Positions 7,350 through 14,603 are shown, counted from the stretch's first letter. The stretch: 64,000 nucleotides of DNA from Streptomyces longhuiensis (GCF_020616555.1 NZ_CP085173.1:4723501-4787500), one strand, 5' to 3'. Program-made: numbers and translations. Notes: generated by a model not told the origin, from the sequence alone.

Positions 7350-8104
7350 AGTCGCTCCAACTGGCGCTTCGCGAGAGACATCACGGTCTTCTCGGGGATC
7401 GGCCTGGTGTCGTACAGGCGAATGTCCATGACGATGTCGCCACGGGCGGCGAGCGCCCTGGCCTGGTACACCGGGAGGTAGCCGGCCTCGGTGTGCGGCT
7501 TGTCGTAGACGTAGACGCGGCCGTTGCCGCTGCCGGTGAGCGGCACCCCCTCGTTGCCCGCCCAGTCGCTGTCACCCATGTAGCTCTGCTGGCCGTCCAG
7601 GAACTTGCGCGAGCCGGAGTCGGTGTCGTCCCGGAACTGGATGAGCTGGACCTCCGTCGTGGACTGGCCGCGCCGCCAGGCCTCGATGGTGGCCCGGCGG
7701 AAGCCGCCCTCGGCGAGCTGCCCGAACATCCAGCGCGGATCCTTGAAGCGGTTCGCGAAGGCGTACTGGTTCATCCAGCCCTGCCGCGCGTCCGCCTTCT
7801 GCGTCCCGGCAGGCCTGGGCGCGAGGAGCTTGCGCAGATCGCCGTCCTGGGCCCGGGGCGCCACCTGGGGCCCCTCGCCCTTCGCCTGCCCGACCACTGC
7901 CAGGGACAACGGCGGCAGCGCCGTCGGCTCCCGGTCCGCCTGTACGACGTAGCCGGTGCACACGCCCGCGACCGCGCCGAGCAGGGCGGCGCAGGCGATC
8001 AGCAGGGTGGTGCGGCCGCGGCGGCGCGGCCTCTCCGGCACCACGGGCACGGACGGCTCCGGCGCCCCCTGCGGTATTCGTTCGTCATCCAACGGGTCCC
8101 CCAC
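7346..8104 (-). CDS. Membrane-anchored protein of unknown function (first of three)
   Basis: This 252-residue protein has a short charged N-terminus ending in RPRRRGR, a transmembrane helix at about 32-53 and an extracytoplasmic domain. In the outer domain, RQGWMNQYAFANRF, GGFRRATIEAW and EVQLIQFRDD align by eye with GWLPTSVYLDAY, GLRQIAARGW and RIYALRF of the third gene. It is first in the minus-strand operon and divergent from the DsrE-like gene at 8194, so the promoter must lie in 8105-8193. No known domain was recognised. Confidence 0.75.
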   Translation of the reverse strand: MGDPLDDERIPQGAPEPSVPVVPERPRRRGRTTLLIACAALLGAVAGVCTGYVVQADREPTALPPLSLAVVGQAKGEGPQVAPRAQDGDLRKLLAPRPAGTQKADARQGWMNQYAFANRFKDPRWMFGQLAEGGFRRATIEAWRRGQSTTEVQLIQFRDDTDSGSRKFLDGQQSYMGDSDWAGNEGVPLTGSGNGRVYVYDKPHTEAGYLPVYQARALAARGDIVMDIRLYDTRPIPEKTVMSLAKRQLERL

Positions 8105-8193
8105 GGAACTCGAAGCGCGGATTCCGTATCCGCGCGCACAGGAGACCCACAGGCAACATCCCTGGTTGTACGGCAGTTGATTACGATTCAGCC

Positions 8194-8556
8194 ATGGCGA
8201 ACAAGCTCGTGATCAAGGTGACCGCGGGGGCCGATGCCCCCGAACGCTGCTCGCAGGCCTTCACGGTCGCGGCGGTGGCCGTGGCCAGCGGCGTGGAGGT
8301 CTCGCTCTGGCTGACCGGTGAGTCGTCGTGGTTCGCGCTGCCGGGTCGCGCCGCCGAGTTCGAGCTGCCGCACGCCGCGCCGCTGCCCGACCTGATCGAG
8401 TCGATCCTGGCGGCCGGGCGGATCACGCTGTGCACACAGTGCGCGGCCCGCCGCGAGATCACGGAGAAGGACGTCATCGAGGGCGTCCGGATCGCCGGTG
8501 CTCAGGTCTTCGTGCAGGAGGCGATGACGGACGGGACGCAGGCGCTCGTCTATTGA
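8194..8556 (+). CDS. DsrE/DsrF-like family small protein
   Basis: This 120-residue protein has a compact alpha/beta fold with MANKLVIKVTAGADAPERC, a hydrophobic core strand AVAVASGVEVSLWL and a LCTQCAARR segment. The layout fits the DsrE/DsrF/TusD-like fold, whose members handle sulfur or act in unknown processes. The CxxC (CTQC) could be redox-active or bind metal. ATG 8194 follows a short divergent promoter region. The DUF3099 gene follows 25 nt later and is probably co-transcribed. The exact role is unknown. Confidence 0.7.
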   Translation: MANKLVIKVTAGADAPERCSQAFTVAAVAVASGVEVSLWLTGESSWFALPGRAAEFELPHAAPLPDLIESILAAGRITLCTQCAARREITEKDVIEGVRIAGAQVFVQEAMTDGTQALVY

Positions 8557-8581
8557 CGCGGCGCGGACCTACGCTTGAAGC

Positions 8582-8857
8582 ATGTACTCGCGGCGTCGTC
8601 ACCTGTACTTCGCCATGATGGGCTTCTGCATCGGCCTGTTCGTCCTGGCCTGGGCCGTCGTGCGCCTCTGGTCCGTGCCCGCCGCGGTGGCGATGTGCAT
8701 CGTGGCGATGGTGATTCCGCCCGTCGCCGCGATCGTCGCCAACCGCCGCGGGCCCGACGACCGCTGGTGGGACGACCCCTCCGGCGACGCGAAGTCCGAC
8801 GAGTGGTGGGACGAGCTGGACGGCAAGAAGCGCCCCCAGGACCCGTACGACCCTTAG
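8582..8857 (+). CDS. DUF3099-type small membrane protein
   Basis: This 91-residue protein begins MYSRRRHLYFAMMG. It has two transmembrane helices (about 9-28 and 33-53) and an acidic Trp-rich tail (DDRWWDDP, DEWWDELDG). This matches the actinobacterial DUF3099 family as I remember it. Function unknown. A -10-like TACGCT (8570-8575) lies just upstream of ATG 8582, so a short or leaderless transcript is possible even though the DsrE-like gene is only 25 nt away. Confidence 0.7.
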   Translation: MYSRRRHLYFAMMGFCIGLFVLAWAVVRLWSVPAAVAMCIVAMVIPPVAAIVANRRGPDDRWWDDPSGDAKSDEWWDELDGKKRPQDPYDP

Positions 8858-8888
8858 CCCTCAGGCCACCCACGGAGTCCTAGGGCGT

Positions 8889-9050
8889 GTAAGACGACCC
8901 CTAGGACCCCTGAGACCCATAAGGCCCGTGAGACCCCGAGGCTGCCCCTAAGCCCCATAAGGCCCGTGAGGCCCGTGAGGCCCGTGAGGCCCGTGAGGCC
9001 CCTAAGCCATTCAAGGCCCGTGAGGCTCCAAAACCCCCGAGGCCCCTAGG
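8889..9050. repeat. Degenerate 9-bp minisatellite between convergent genes
   Basis: The core is four perfect copies of GGCCCGTGA at 8961-8996 followed by GGCCCCTAA. It is flanked on both sides by degraded copies (CCCATAAGGCCCGTGAG appears twice, AAGGCCCGTGAGG again near 9015). It occupies the intergenic space between the DUF3099 gene (plus) and the minus-strand gene ending at 9046. It is not a CRISPR: there are no spacers and the unit is only 9 bp. Confidence 0.85.
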
Positions 9051-9456
9051 CGCTCTCGCCCCCCTCGGCCCGGCCTGCGCGGCGCATCGCGACGATCTCC
9101 GCGACCGTCTCCAGCCACCGCGCCGCGCGCGTCTCGTCACCCGGCGCCTCGGCCACCTGCGCCGCCATATCCAGCCAGTCCCGCAGGCAGGCGGACGCCG
9201 CCCCCGACGGCAGCGGCTCGGGCAGCGCGGCCGCGTACGCGAGGCCGCCGGCCCGGACGATCTTCGCCACGTACGTCACCGAGCGCGGCAGCACGTCGAG
9301 CCGGTCGAGGGTGACCGCGGCGGCGATCGCACCGTCGCCGAAGAGCGCGGTGCGGAAGGCGTCGCGGGTGAGGCCGTGGCGCAGCAGCGTCGAGACGTCG
9401 GTGGCGGCGAGCACCTCGTCGTCGGTGCGCGGGGAGCGGTCGTGGACCATGGTCAT
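9046..9456 (-). CDS. Hypothetical protein, last gene of the ESX-like effector set
   Basis: This 136-residue protein has no signal peptide or transmembrane helix. It starts MTMVHDRSPRTDDEVLAATD and contains an Ala-rich helical middle (SACLRDWLDMAAQVAEAP) and an ARWLETVAEIVAMRRAGR helix. I do not recognise a family. It begins 42 nt after the chagasin-like lipoprotein gene on the same strand, so it may be part of the same transcript. The upstream sequence is a run of GGAAC pentamers that may serve as a ribosome site. An alternative start is ATG 9450. Its stop lies at the edge of the 9-bp minisatellite. Confidence 0.65.
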   Translation of the reverse strand: MTMVHDRSPRTDDEVLAATDVSTLLRHGLTRDAFRTALFGDGAIAAAVTLDRLDVLPRSVTYVAKIVRAGGLAYAAALPEPLPSGAASACLRDWLDMAAQVAEAPGDETRAARWLETVAEIVAMRRAGRAEGGESA

Positions 9457-9498
9457 TCCGTTCCGTTCCGTCGTTCCGTCGGTCCGTTCCCGTGCAGG

Positions 9499-9987
9499 TC
9501 AGCGGACGGTGATCGTGTAGACGTAGTAGGCGACCTCGTCGTCCGACTTGGTCGGGGCCGCCGTGTCCGTGGCGGTCGGGACCGGACTCGCGCTCACCTC
9601 CGCGGCGCTCCCGCACAGGCCGTGCGGGCAGAACAGCAGCTTCACCGTCGTCCTGCCGGACGCGCGCGCCTCGAAGTCGAAGAACTGGGCACCGTCACCG
9701 CTGCCGATGAGGTCCTCGTCGCCCCCGTCCTCCTCCTCGCGCCGACCCTGGTACGTGACGACGCCCGTGTCGGGGCGCGGGCTCGCCAAGTACCAGTTCT
9801 GGCCGAGGGCGGGGCTGGCCGGGACCTCCAGCGTGAACGTGTCTCCCTTGTCGACGGAGACGCTCCGCTCACCCGGCCCGAAGGCGGTGGGCCCGGTGGA
9901 GCCGCCGCATCCGGAAAGGGTGACGAGGGCGGCGGCCGAAGCGGCCGCGGTACGCACGATGTTTCGCATTCGCGGGGTGTTTCGCAT
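9499..9987 (-). CDS. Chagasin-like (inhibitor I42) lipoprotein
   Basis: This 162-residue protein has an N-terminal lipoprotein signal with lipobox LSGC (AAALVTLSGCGG). The mature part reads like an inhibitor-I42/chagasin fold: KGDTFTLEVPASPALGQNWYLAS fits the first strands and the loop that is usually NPTTGYxW. IGSGDGAQFFDFEARASGRT then fits the GxGGTQTFxFxAxxxG strand pair, and it ends in a VAYYVYTITVR strand. The usual RPW loop is replaced by CPHGLCG. Chagasins block papain-family cysteine peptidases. The gene lies 13 nt downstream of one encoding a papain-like C-terminus, so it may be the cognate inhibitor on the outer membrane face (inference). Start ATG 9987 is chosen; ATG 9969 is possible. 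Confidence 0.65.
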   Translation of the reverse strand: MRNTPRMRNIVRTAAASAAALVTLSGCGGSTGPTAFGPGERSVSVDKGDTFTLEVPASPALGQNWYLASPRPDTGVVTYQGRREEEDGGDEDLIGSGDGAQFFDFEARASGRTTVKLLFCPHGLCGSAAEVSASPVPTATDTAAPTKSDDEVAYYVYTITVR

Positions 9988-10000
9988 TCGCACGGTGGGT

Positions 10001-11572
10001 TCAGTCCTGCTGGATGTAGACGCGGTTGACGTCGCCGTGATGGGCCTTGGAGTAGCGGTCGTCGACGACGGACTCGAGATCACCGTTGATGAAATCGTCC
10101 TCGCTGATCCACGACGTGGTGCCCCACGGGTTGTAGACCTGCAGTTTGCCGCCCTCCTGGCCGATGATCATCAGGCTGTGGCCGTGGCGGTCGCCGTTCT
10201 CGTCGACGCGCGTGATGTTGATGGGCACGGGCTTGCCGTCGGCGACGGACTTCTCGATGTCGGGCAGGACGCCACGCCGGTCGTCGGCGCCGTCCATCTC
10301 CTTCTGGTCGTACTTGTCGCCGGTGTGCGGGCCGAGCTCCTTGTCGGAGATCTCCTCCTGCCCGTCGGAGTCCATGCCGGCCGGGTGTCGGTCCCACCAC
10401 CAGCCGTCCATCTCACCGTCGCCCTCGTCGTTCATCCGGAACTGCTCGTCGTGCAGGCGCTTGCGGAAGTGGTCCGGGTCGTCGTCGGTGCCGTCGGGGC
10501 CGCCGGTGAGTTCGAGGGCGTACACCGGGTCGACGAGGGCGCGGGCGGTGACCGTCGAGGACGGGACGCAGGTCTCGTCGTCCTGGTCCCAGAGCTCGCC
10601 GCGGAAGTCCTGCTGCTCCTTGCCGCCGCCGACGGACTTCGTGGTGACCGGTGTCAGGTGCTCCGAGAGCCACGCCGGGTCCTTGCCGTGGATCTTCCCG
10701 CCGAACTTCTCGACCTCGCCGACGCCGTAGCCCGAGGCGAGGGCCTTCATGAGGTACGCCTTCTCCTGCGGGCTCGACGCGTTCGCCAACAGCCTTTCCA
10801 TACGTGCCCGTTCGGCGGGTGACATGTCCTCCATGGCGCGGCCCGAGCGTTCGAGGTCGTTGGCGCTGAGGATCTCGTTCAGTTCGAGGTCGCCGCCGGG
10901 GTTGGCGGTGTCGGCGAGGGCGAGCCGGTCGGCGGCGGTCAGTTCGTCGGTGCCCAGCTGGCCGGCGCGGGCCTCGGCGGCGAACTTGTTGAGGTCACGG
11001 GCCGCGACGCGGGCGGCGTCGTCGGCGTCGGCGGCGGCCTTGTGCAGGTCGTCGGCGCCGTGGGAGGCCAGCGAGCGGGCCTTCAGACGGAGGGCCTCCT
11101 CGTCGTCGTCCTCGTGCCAGTCGTCGAACCAGCCGTCCTTGCCGCCGAGCATGCCGCGGGCGTCGCGAAGCTTGCCTCGTCCCGTGCCGTCGAGGGTCTG
11201 CGCGGTCTCCAGCGCGTCGGACAGCGCGATCAGGGCCTTGCCGCCGCCCTGGAACGCCTCGATCATCTGCTGGGCGTCGCGGGAGGCGGCGCCCACCACG
11301 TCGGAGGCGAGGACGCTCGTGTCGCCGACCCAGACCTGCGGCAGACCCTTGCGGGCGATCTTGTCGATCCGGTCGCTCACGGCGTCGGCCTCGTCGGTCT
11401 GGCCGGTGTAGCGCTTGCCCAGCGCTTCGATCACCTTCGGATCGCCGACCGGCCCCGAGACACCGAGGGCGTCCTCGATCGCGTCGATCAGGTCGTTCTT
11501 GCTGCCGGCCGAAGAGATCCTGTCGCGCAGGCCGTTGAGCTTCTGCCTGCGGTCGTTCGTGGATTCCGTCAC
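10001..11572 (-). CDS. Candidate type VII-exported effector with papain-like C-terminal domain
   Basis: This 523-residue protein starts at GTG 11572, 14 nt after the WXG100-like gene. The N-terminal third is helical and contains a WxG (W81-V-G in LPQVWVGDTSV) followed by a second long helix, like WXG100/LXG export domains. A charged helical linker follows. The C-terminal region looks like a papain/C39-fold peptidase: Cys335 in DDETCVPSS, His465 in HGHSLMIIG and Asn481 in VYNPWGTTSW, in the right order and spacing for a Cys-His-Asn triad. No signal peptide is visible. It may be a secreted protease, deamidase or transglutaminase-like toxin. The frame stays open upstream to 12010, but that part overlaps the WXG gene and is not used. 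Confidence 0.6.
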   Translation of the reverse strand: MTESTNDRRQKLNGLRDRISSAGSKNDLIDAIEDALGVSGPVGDPKVIEALGKRYTGQTDEADAVSDRIDKIARKGLPQVWVGDTSVLASDVVGAASRDAQQMIEAFQGGGKALIALSDALETAQTLDGTGRGKLRDARGMLGGKDGWFDDWHEDDDEEALRLKARSLASHGADDLHKAAADADDAARVAARDLNKFAAEARAGQLGTDELTAADRLALADTANPGGDLELNEILSANDLERSGRAMEDMSPAERARMERLLANASSPQEKAYLMKALASGYGVGEVEKFGGKIHGKDPAWLSEHLTPVTTKSVGGGKEQQDFRGELWDQDDETCVPSSTVTARALVDPVYALELTGGPDGTDDDPDHFRKRLHDEQFRMNDEGDGEMDGWWWDRHPAGMDSDGQEEISDKELGPHTGDKYDQKEMDGADDRRGVLPDIEKSVADGKPVPINITRVDENGDRHGHSLMIIGQEGGKLQVYNPWGTTSWISEDDFINGDLESVVDDRYSKAHHGDVNRVYIQQD

Positions 11573-11586
11573 GGTCGCGGGCCCCG

Positions 11587-11970
11587 TCAGTAGGCGGACA
11601 GCGCGGACGGGCGCTCGGCGTACGCCGGCATCGTGCCGACGCGCTCCTCGGCCGCCGAGCCGACGGACACGGACTGCGCGCCGTTGCGTACGCCGATGTC
11701 GGAGCCGGAGTACGCGCGGCTGGAGAGGCGGACCTTGTCCGCGAGTTCGTGCAGGGCCGCTTCGAGGACCTTGGTCTCGGCCTCCCACGCGGCCGCGAAC
11801 GTGTTGAACGCGGGACCGGTGTCGGAGCCGCCCAGCGCGTCCTGCGAGTAGCACATCGTGCCGGCGACGGCCTTGCCGATCTTGCCGACGTCGGTACCCG
11901 CGCCGTCGAGTTCGCCGGCCTGGCCCGACATGCCCTTGTGCCCGACCTGATAGCCCTCCGGAGAGGTCAT
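11587..11970 (-). CDS. ESX/WXG100-like secretion partner protein
   Basis: This 127-residue protein has a helix-turn-helix layout: the first helix has GMSGQAGELDGAG, the turn region holds a Trp (FAAAWEAE), and a second long helix follows (LEAALHELADKV). Directly after it comes YSGSD (Y87 to D91), matching the general type VII secretion motif YxxxD/E. ATG 11970 has a strong GGGGGA ribosome site six bases upstream. A longer in-frame start at 12021 lacks one. It precedes the large papain-like protein by 14 nt. The pairing resembles ESX substrate pairs such as EspC or PE/PPE-type partners. No ESX machinery lies in the window. Confidence 0.65.
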   Translation of the reverse strand: MTSPEGYQVGHKGMSGQAGELDGAGTDVGKIGKAVAGTMCYSQDALGGSDTGPAFNTFAAAWEAETKVLEAALHELADKVRLSSRAYSGSDIGVRNGAQSVSVGSAAEERVGTMPAYAERPSALSAY

Positions 11971-12198
11971 GGCAGTTCCCCCGATTTTCTTGAGTCCACG
12001 ACCTCGACACGCCTTCCGCACAAGGAAGTTGAGTCAGGTCACAGCCTTCAAGAAATTAGCAGAATGCCGCCATGTACACGCCTTTCGGTGCAGGCCCCAC
12101 ACAAAGCCGAGGGACCGCACCTCGATTCCGTAGGCGTCCAACCCCCGGAGGTGCGGCCCCTCGGCCGTATCTGCGCCGCCGTCACACGGCGAGCCGCG

Positions 12199-12486
12199 TC
12201 AGACGGCGATGGCGACCTCGGAGAGACCACCGGTCTGGGCGACGACCGTGCGGTCCGCCGAGCCTCCGGGGACCAGGGCGCGCAGCGTCCACGTACCCTC
12301 GGCCGCGTAGAAACGGAACTGGCCCGTCGCCGAGGTGGGGACCTCTGCCGTGAACTCTCCGGTCGAGTCCAGCAGGCGCACGTAACCGGTGACGGGCTCG
12401 CCGTCGCGGGTCACCTGGCCCTGGATGGTGGTCTCACCGGGCTTGATCGTCGAGGCGTCGGGGCCGCCGGCCTTCGCTCCACACAT
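12199..12486 (-). CDS. sseC: SseC-like DUF1416 protein
   Basis: This 95-residue protein begins MCGAKAGGPDAS and continues as one small beta-rich domain (TTIQGQVTRDGEPVTGYVRLLD ... GQFRFYAAEGTWTL), the DUF1416 family. In actinobacteria it sits beside thiosulfate sulfurtransferase (cysA2-sseC2 in mycobacteria), as here. Its biochemical role is unknown but it is tied to sulfur metabolism. GGAG lies six bases upstream of ATG 12486. An earlier ATG four codons upstream would remove that spacing. The N-terminal Cys is close to the start and may matter. Confidence 0.88.
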   Translation of the reverse strand: MCGAKAGGPDASTIKPGETTIQGQVTRDGEPVTGYVRLLDSTGEFTAEVPTSATGQFRFYAAEGTWTLRALVPGGSADRTVVAQTGGLSEVAIAV

Positions 12487-12535
12487 GTGTTTCTCCAAAA
12501 AGGTCGGTCAGGTCTGTCTGAGGGGTCCGGGAGGG

Positions 12536-13375
12536 TTACTTGTTGGCGCCGAGCTCGATCGGCACACCGACGAGGGAGCCGTACTCGGTCCACGAGCCGT
12601 CGTAGTTCTTGACGTTGGCCTGGCCGAGCAGCTCGTGCAGGACGAACCACGTCAGGGCCGAGCGCTCACCGATGCGGCAGTACGCGATGGTGTCCTTGGC
12701 CAGGTCGACCTGCTCGTCCTCGTAGAGGGCCTTGAGCTCGTCGTCCGACTTGAACGTGCCGTCGTCGTTGGCGTTCTTCGACCACGGGATGTTGCGCGCG
12801 GACGGGACGTGGCCCGGACGCTGCGACTGCTCCTGCGGGAGGTGCGCCGGCGCGAGGAGCTTGCCGGAGAACTCGTCGGGGGAGCGCACGTCGACGAGGT
12901 TCAGGCTGCCGATCGCGGCGACGACGTCGTCACGGAAGGCGCGGATCGAGGTGTCCTGGGCCTTGGCCTTGTAGTCGGTGGCGGGGCGCTGGACGATCTC
13001 GGCGACGAGGTCGCGCGAGTCGAGCTCCCACTTCTTGCGGCCGCCGTCGAGGAGCTTGACGCTGTCGTGGCCGTAGAGCTTGAAGTACCAGTAGGCGTAG
13101 GACGCGAACCAGTTGTTGTTGCCGCCGTAGAGGACGACCGTGTCGTCGTTGGCGATGCCGCGCGAGGACAGGAGCTTCTCGAAGCCGGCCTGGTCGATGA
13201 AGTCGCGGCGGACCGGGTCCTGCAGGTCCTGCTGCCAGTCGACCTTGACGGCGTTCTTGATGTGGTTCTTGTCGTACGCCGAAGCGTCCTCGTCGACCTC
13301 GACGATGACGACCTTCGGGTTGTCGAGGTTCGCCTCGACCCAGTCGGCGTCTACCAGGACGTCGCTGCGGCTCAT
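12536..13375 (-). CDS. sseA: Thiosulfate sulfurtransferase (rhodanese), CysA2-like
   Basis: This 279-residue cytosolic enzyme has two rhodanese domains. The inactive N-terminal domain carries YGGNNNWFASYAYWYFKLYG. The C-terminal one holds the catalytic loop CRIGERS with Cys233, the residue that forms the persulfide, and LVDVRSPDEFSG. It transfers sulfane sulfur from thiosulfate to acceptors. ATG 13375 has an excellent ribosome site GGAGGAG six bases upstream. sseC follows 49 nt later. It is preceded on the same strand by a 26-codon leader with two Cys codons, so expression is probably controlled by cysteine through attenuation. Confidence 0.93.
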   Translation of the reverse strand: MSRSDVLVDADWVEANLDNPKVVIVEVDEDASAYDKNHIKNAVKVDWQQDLQDPVRRDFIDQAGFEKLLSSRGIANDDTVVLYGGNNNWFASYAYWYFKLYGHDSVKLLDGGRKKWELDSRDLVAEIVQRPATDYKAKAQDTSIRAFRDDVVAAIGSLNLVDVRSPDEFSGKLLAPAHLPQEQSQRPGHVPSARNIPWSKNANDDGTFKSDDELKALYEDEQVDLAKDTIAYCRIGERSALTWFVLHELLGQANVKNYDGSWTEYGSLVGVPIELGANK

Positions 13376-13520
13376 TTTTTCTCCTCCGGGGCAGTTGCGG
13401 CGGGGTGCGGGAGTGCGGGTGCGGTGCGGGCACGGTCCCTGCATGCGAACAGGGACGGCATTCGGCGCGCGCGAGGGGAGGCCTCAAAGGGGCCTGGGGA
13501 AGCGGGAGTTGCCGTCCCGC

Positions 13521-13601
13521 TCAGGCGGTGCGACAGAGCATGGCGGCGACGCGGCACAGGTCTACTGCCCGCCGCTTCGTGAGATCCGCCTGTCGCTTCA
13601 T
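13521..13601 (-). CDS. Leaderless cysteine-containing leader peptide upstream of sseA
   Basis: A 26-codon frame reads MKRQADLTKRRAVDLCRVAA followed by MLCRTA and a stop. Cys codons are at positions 16 and 23. A -10 element TACGAT lies exactly seven bases before the ATG, so the transcript should begin at the A of the start codon (leaderless). In mycobacteria, polycysteine leaderless short ORFs upstream of cysA2 are known to attenuate the operon in response to cysteine. Gene content and position are the same here. The motif VDLCRVA is typical of actinobacterial sulfur-gene leaders. It lies 145 nt upstream of the sseA start. Confidence 0.75.
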   Translation of the reverse strand: MKRQADLTKRRAVDLCRVAAMLCRTA

Positions 13602-13608
13602 GCCACCG

Positions 13609-13660
13609 ATCGTAGGTACGCACGGGCGGCCGTGTCACCGGTGTGTCGCATCGTGAGACA
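13609..13660 (-). promoter_or_regulatory. Promoter and candidate operator of the sseA-sseC operon
   Basis: On the minus strand, -35 TGACAC (13632-13637), a 17-nt spacer and -10 TACGAT (13609-13614) point to a start at 13601. Just upstream of the -35 is an imperfect 17-bp palindrome TGTCGCATCGTGAGACA (13644-13660, 6 of 7 arm bases paired). Its position suits an activator site. The bound factor is unknown. Confidence 0.55.
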
Positions 13661-13686
13661 CGATCGTCCGCGATACGAGACGAGTG

Positions 13687-13722
13687 CGGCCCCGGGGCCT
13701 GAGGGAAGGGGCTCCGGGGCCG
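13687..13722 (-). terminator. Hairpin terminator after the DUF2993 gene
   Basis: CGGCCCCGG (13687-13695) pairs with CCGGGGCCG (13714-13722). The stem extends inward with one mismatch. It lies 70 nt beyond the stop of the minus-strand gene at 13793 and upstream of the sseA leader promoter. Confidence 0.55.
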
Positions 13723-13792
13723 TTGCGGCTCCGCTGATCACTGCTGTGCGGACGGCGCCGTCTCGCAGTGCGGACGCGCCGTTTTCCGAGTG

Positions 13793-14521
13793 CTACCCGA
13801 CGAGGTCGAGTTTCGAACCCTTCACCGAGATCTCGACGCCGTCCTTGACCGCCTCGACCCGGTCCAGCTCGATCCCGGCCGGCAGGTTGTCGATCGCCTG
13901 CTGGAAGTCGGTGACGGCGCGGATCCGGCCCTCGGCCAGGTCGAGCGCGCCGATCTTGGGCAGGCTGTCGGCACGGGCCGAGACCTTGCCGTCGGTGACC
14001 TTGACCGAGCTGAGGACCGTGGGGTGCAGGGTGCCCAGCGGCGTGTGCACGGTGATCGCGATCTTGACCTTGTCGCCGCCGCCGTAGGAGAGGCCTTCGA
14101 TCCGCGCCGTCACACCCGGGGCGACCTGGGCGGCGTCCTGCTTCCTGACGGCCTTGAGCAGCTCGGCGTAGGAGATGCGGGCGGTGCCGGTGGCCGAGTC
14201 GGCGACGGCGGAGCTGAAGTCACCGGAGAACTCCACGCCGTGCATCTCGGCGTTCAGATCGGCGATCCGGATCGACTCGCCGCCGCTCTTCGCGTCGTAG
14301 TCCTTGATGCCGACCTCTACGTCGTCGAGCTTGCCGCCCGCGAGCTGGGTCAGGAACGGGAAGCCCTTGATGGACACGTCGGGTGTGCCGGCCAGGCCCT
14401 CGCTGGTGCGCACGCGGTCGGCCGCCTCGCCCTCGGCGAAGTTCACCGCGACCCGGTCGGCGATGACGAACAGGCCGCCCAGGATCACGACGACGATCAG
14501 AAGTATCCGCAGAGCACGCAT
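13793..14521 (-). CDS. DUF2993 (LmeA-like) lipid-binding membrane protein
   Basis: This 242-residue protein has an N-terminal signal anchor (about 4-22, LRILLIVVVILGGLFVIAD) and a DUF2993 domain starting with PDVSIKGFPFLTQLAGGKLDDVEV. This family includes mycobacterial LmeA, which binds phospholipids and supports lipomannan synthesis. Streptomyces members are probably envelope lipid-binding proteins (inference). A second DUF2993 protein is encoded at 24808-26073 with the same GFPFLTQLA core. It has its own hairpin terminators on both sides, so it is likely monocistronic. Confidence 0.8.
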   Translation of the reverse strand: MRALRILLIVVVILGGLFVIADRVAVNFAEGEAADRVRTSEGLAGTPDVSIKGFPFLTQLAGGKLDDVEVGIKDYDAKSGGESIRIADLNAEMHGVEFSGDFSSAVADSATGTARISYAELLKAVRKQDAAQVAPGVTARIEGLSYGGGDKVKIAITVHTPLGTLHPTVLSSVKVTDGKVSARADSLPKIGALDLAEGRIRAVTDFQQAIDNLPAGIELDRVEAVKDGVEISVKGSKLDLVG

Positions 14522-14570
14522 GGCCCGGTGTTTCCCCCCACCTGGACGACAGTTCCTGATCGCGAGCGTA

Positions 14571-14603
14571 CGGGCCGGGCCCCCGAGACGGGGGCCCGGC
14601 CCG
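14571..14603 (-). terminator. Hairpin terminator after the 16191-14648 gene pair
   Basis: A perfect 14-bp stem (CGGGCCGGGCCCCC at 14571-14584, GGGGGCCCGGCCCG at 14590-14603) with a 5-nt loop lies 45 nt past the stop of the membrane protein gene. Confidence 0.75.

Noticed and set aside
8961..9000. CRISPR-like array
   Set aside because: The unit is 9 bp with no spacers; this is a minisatellite.
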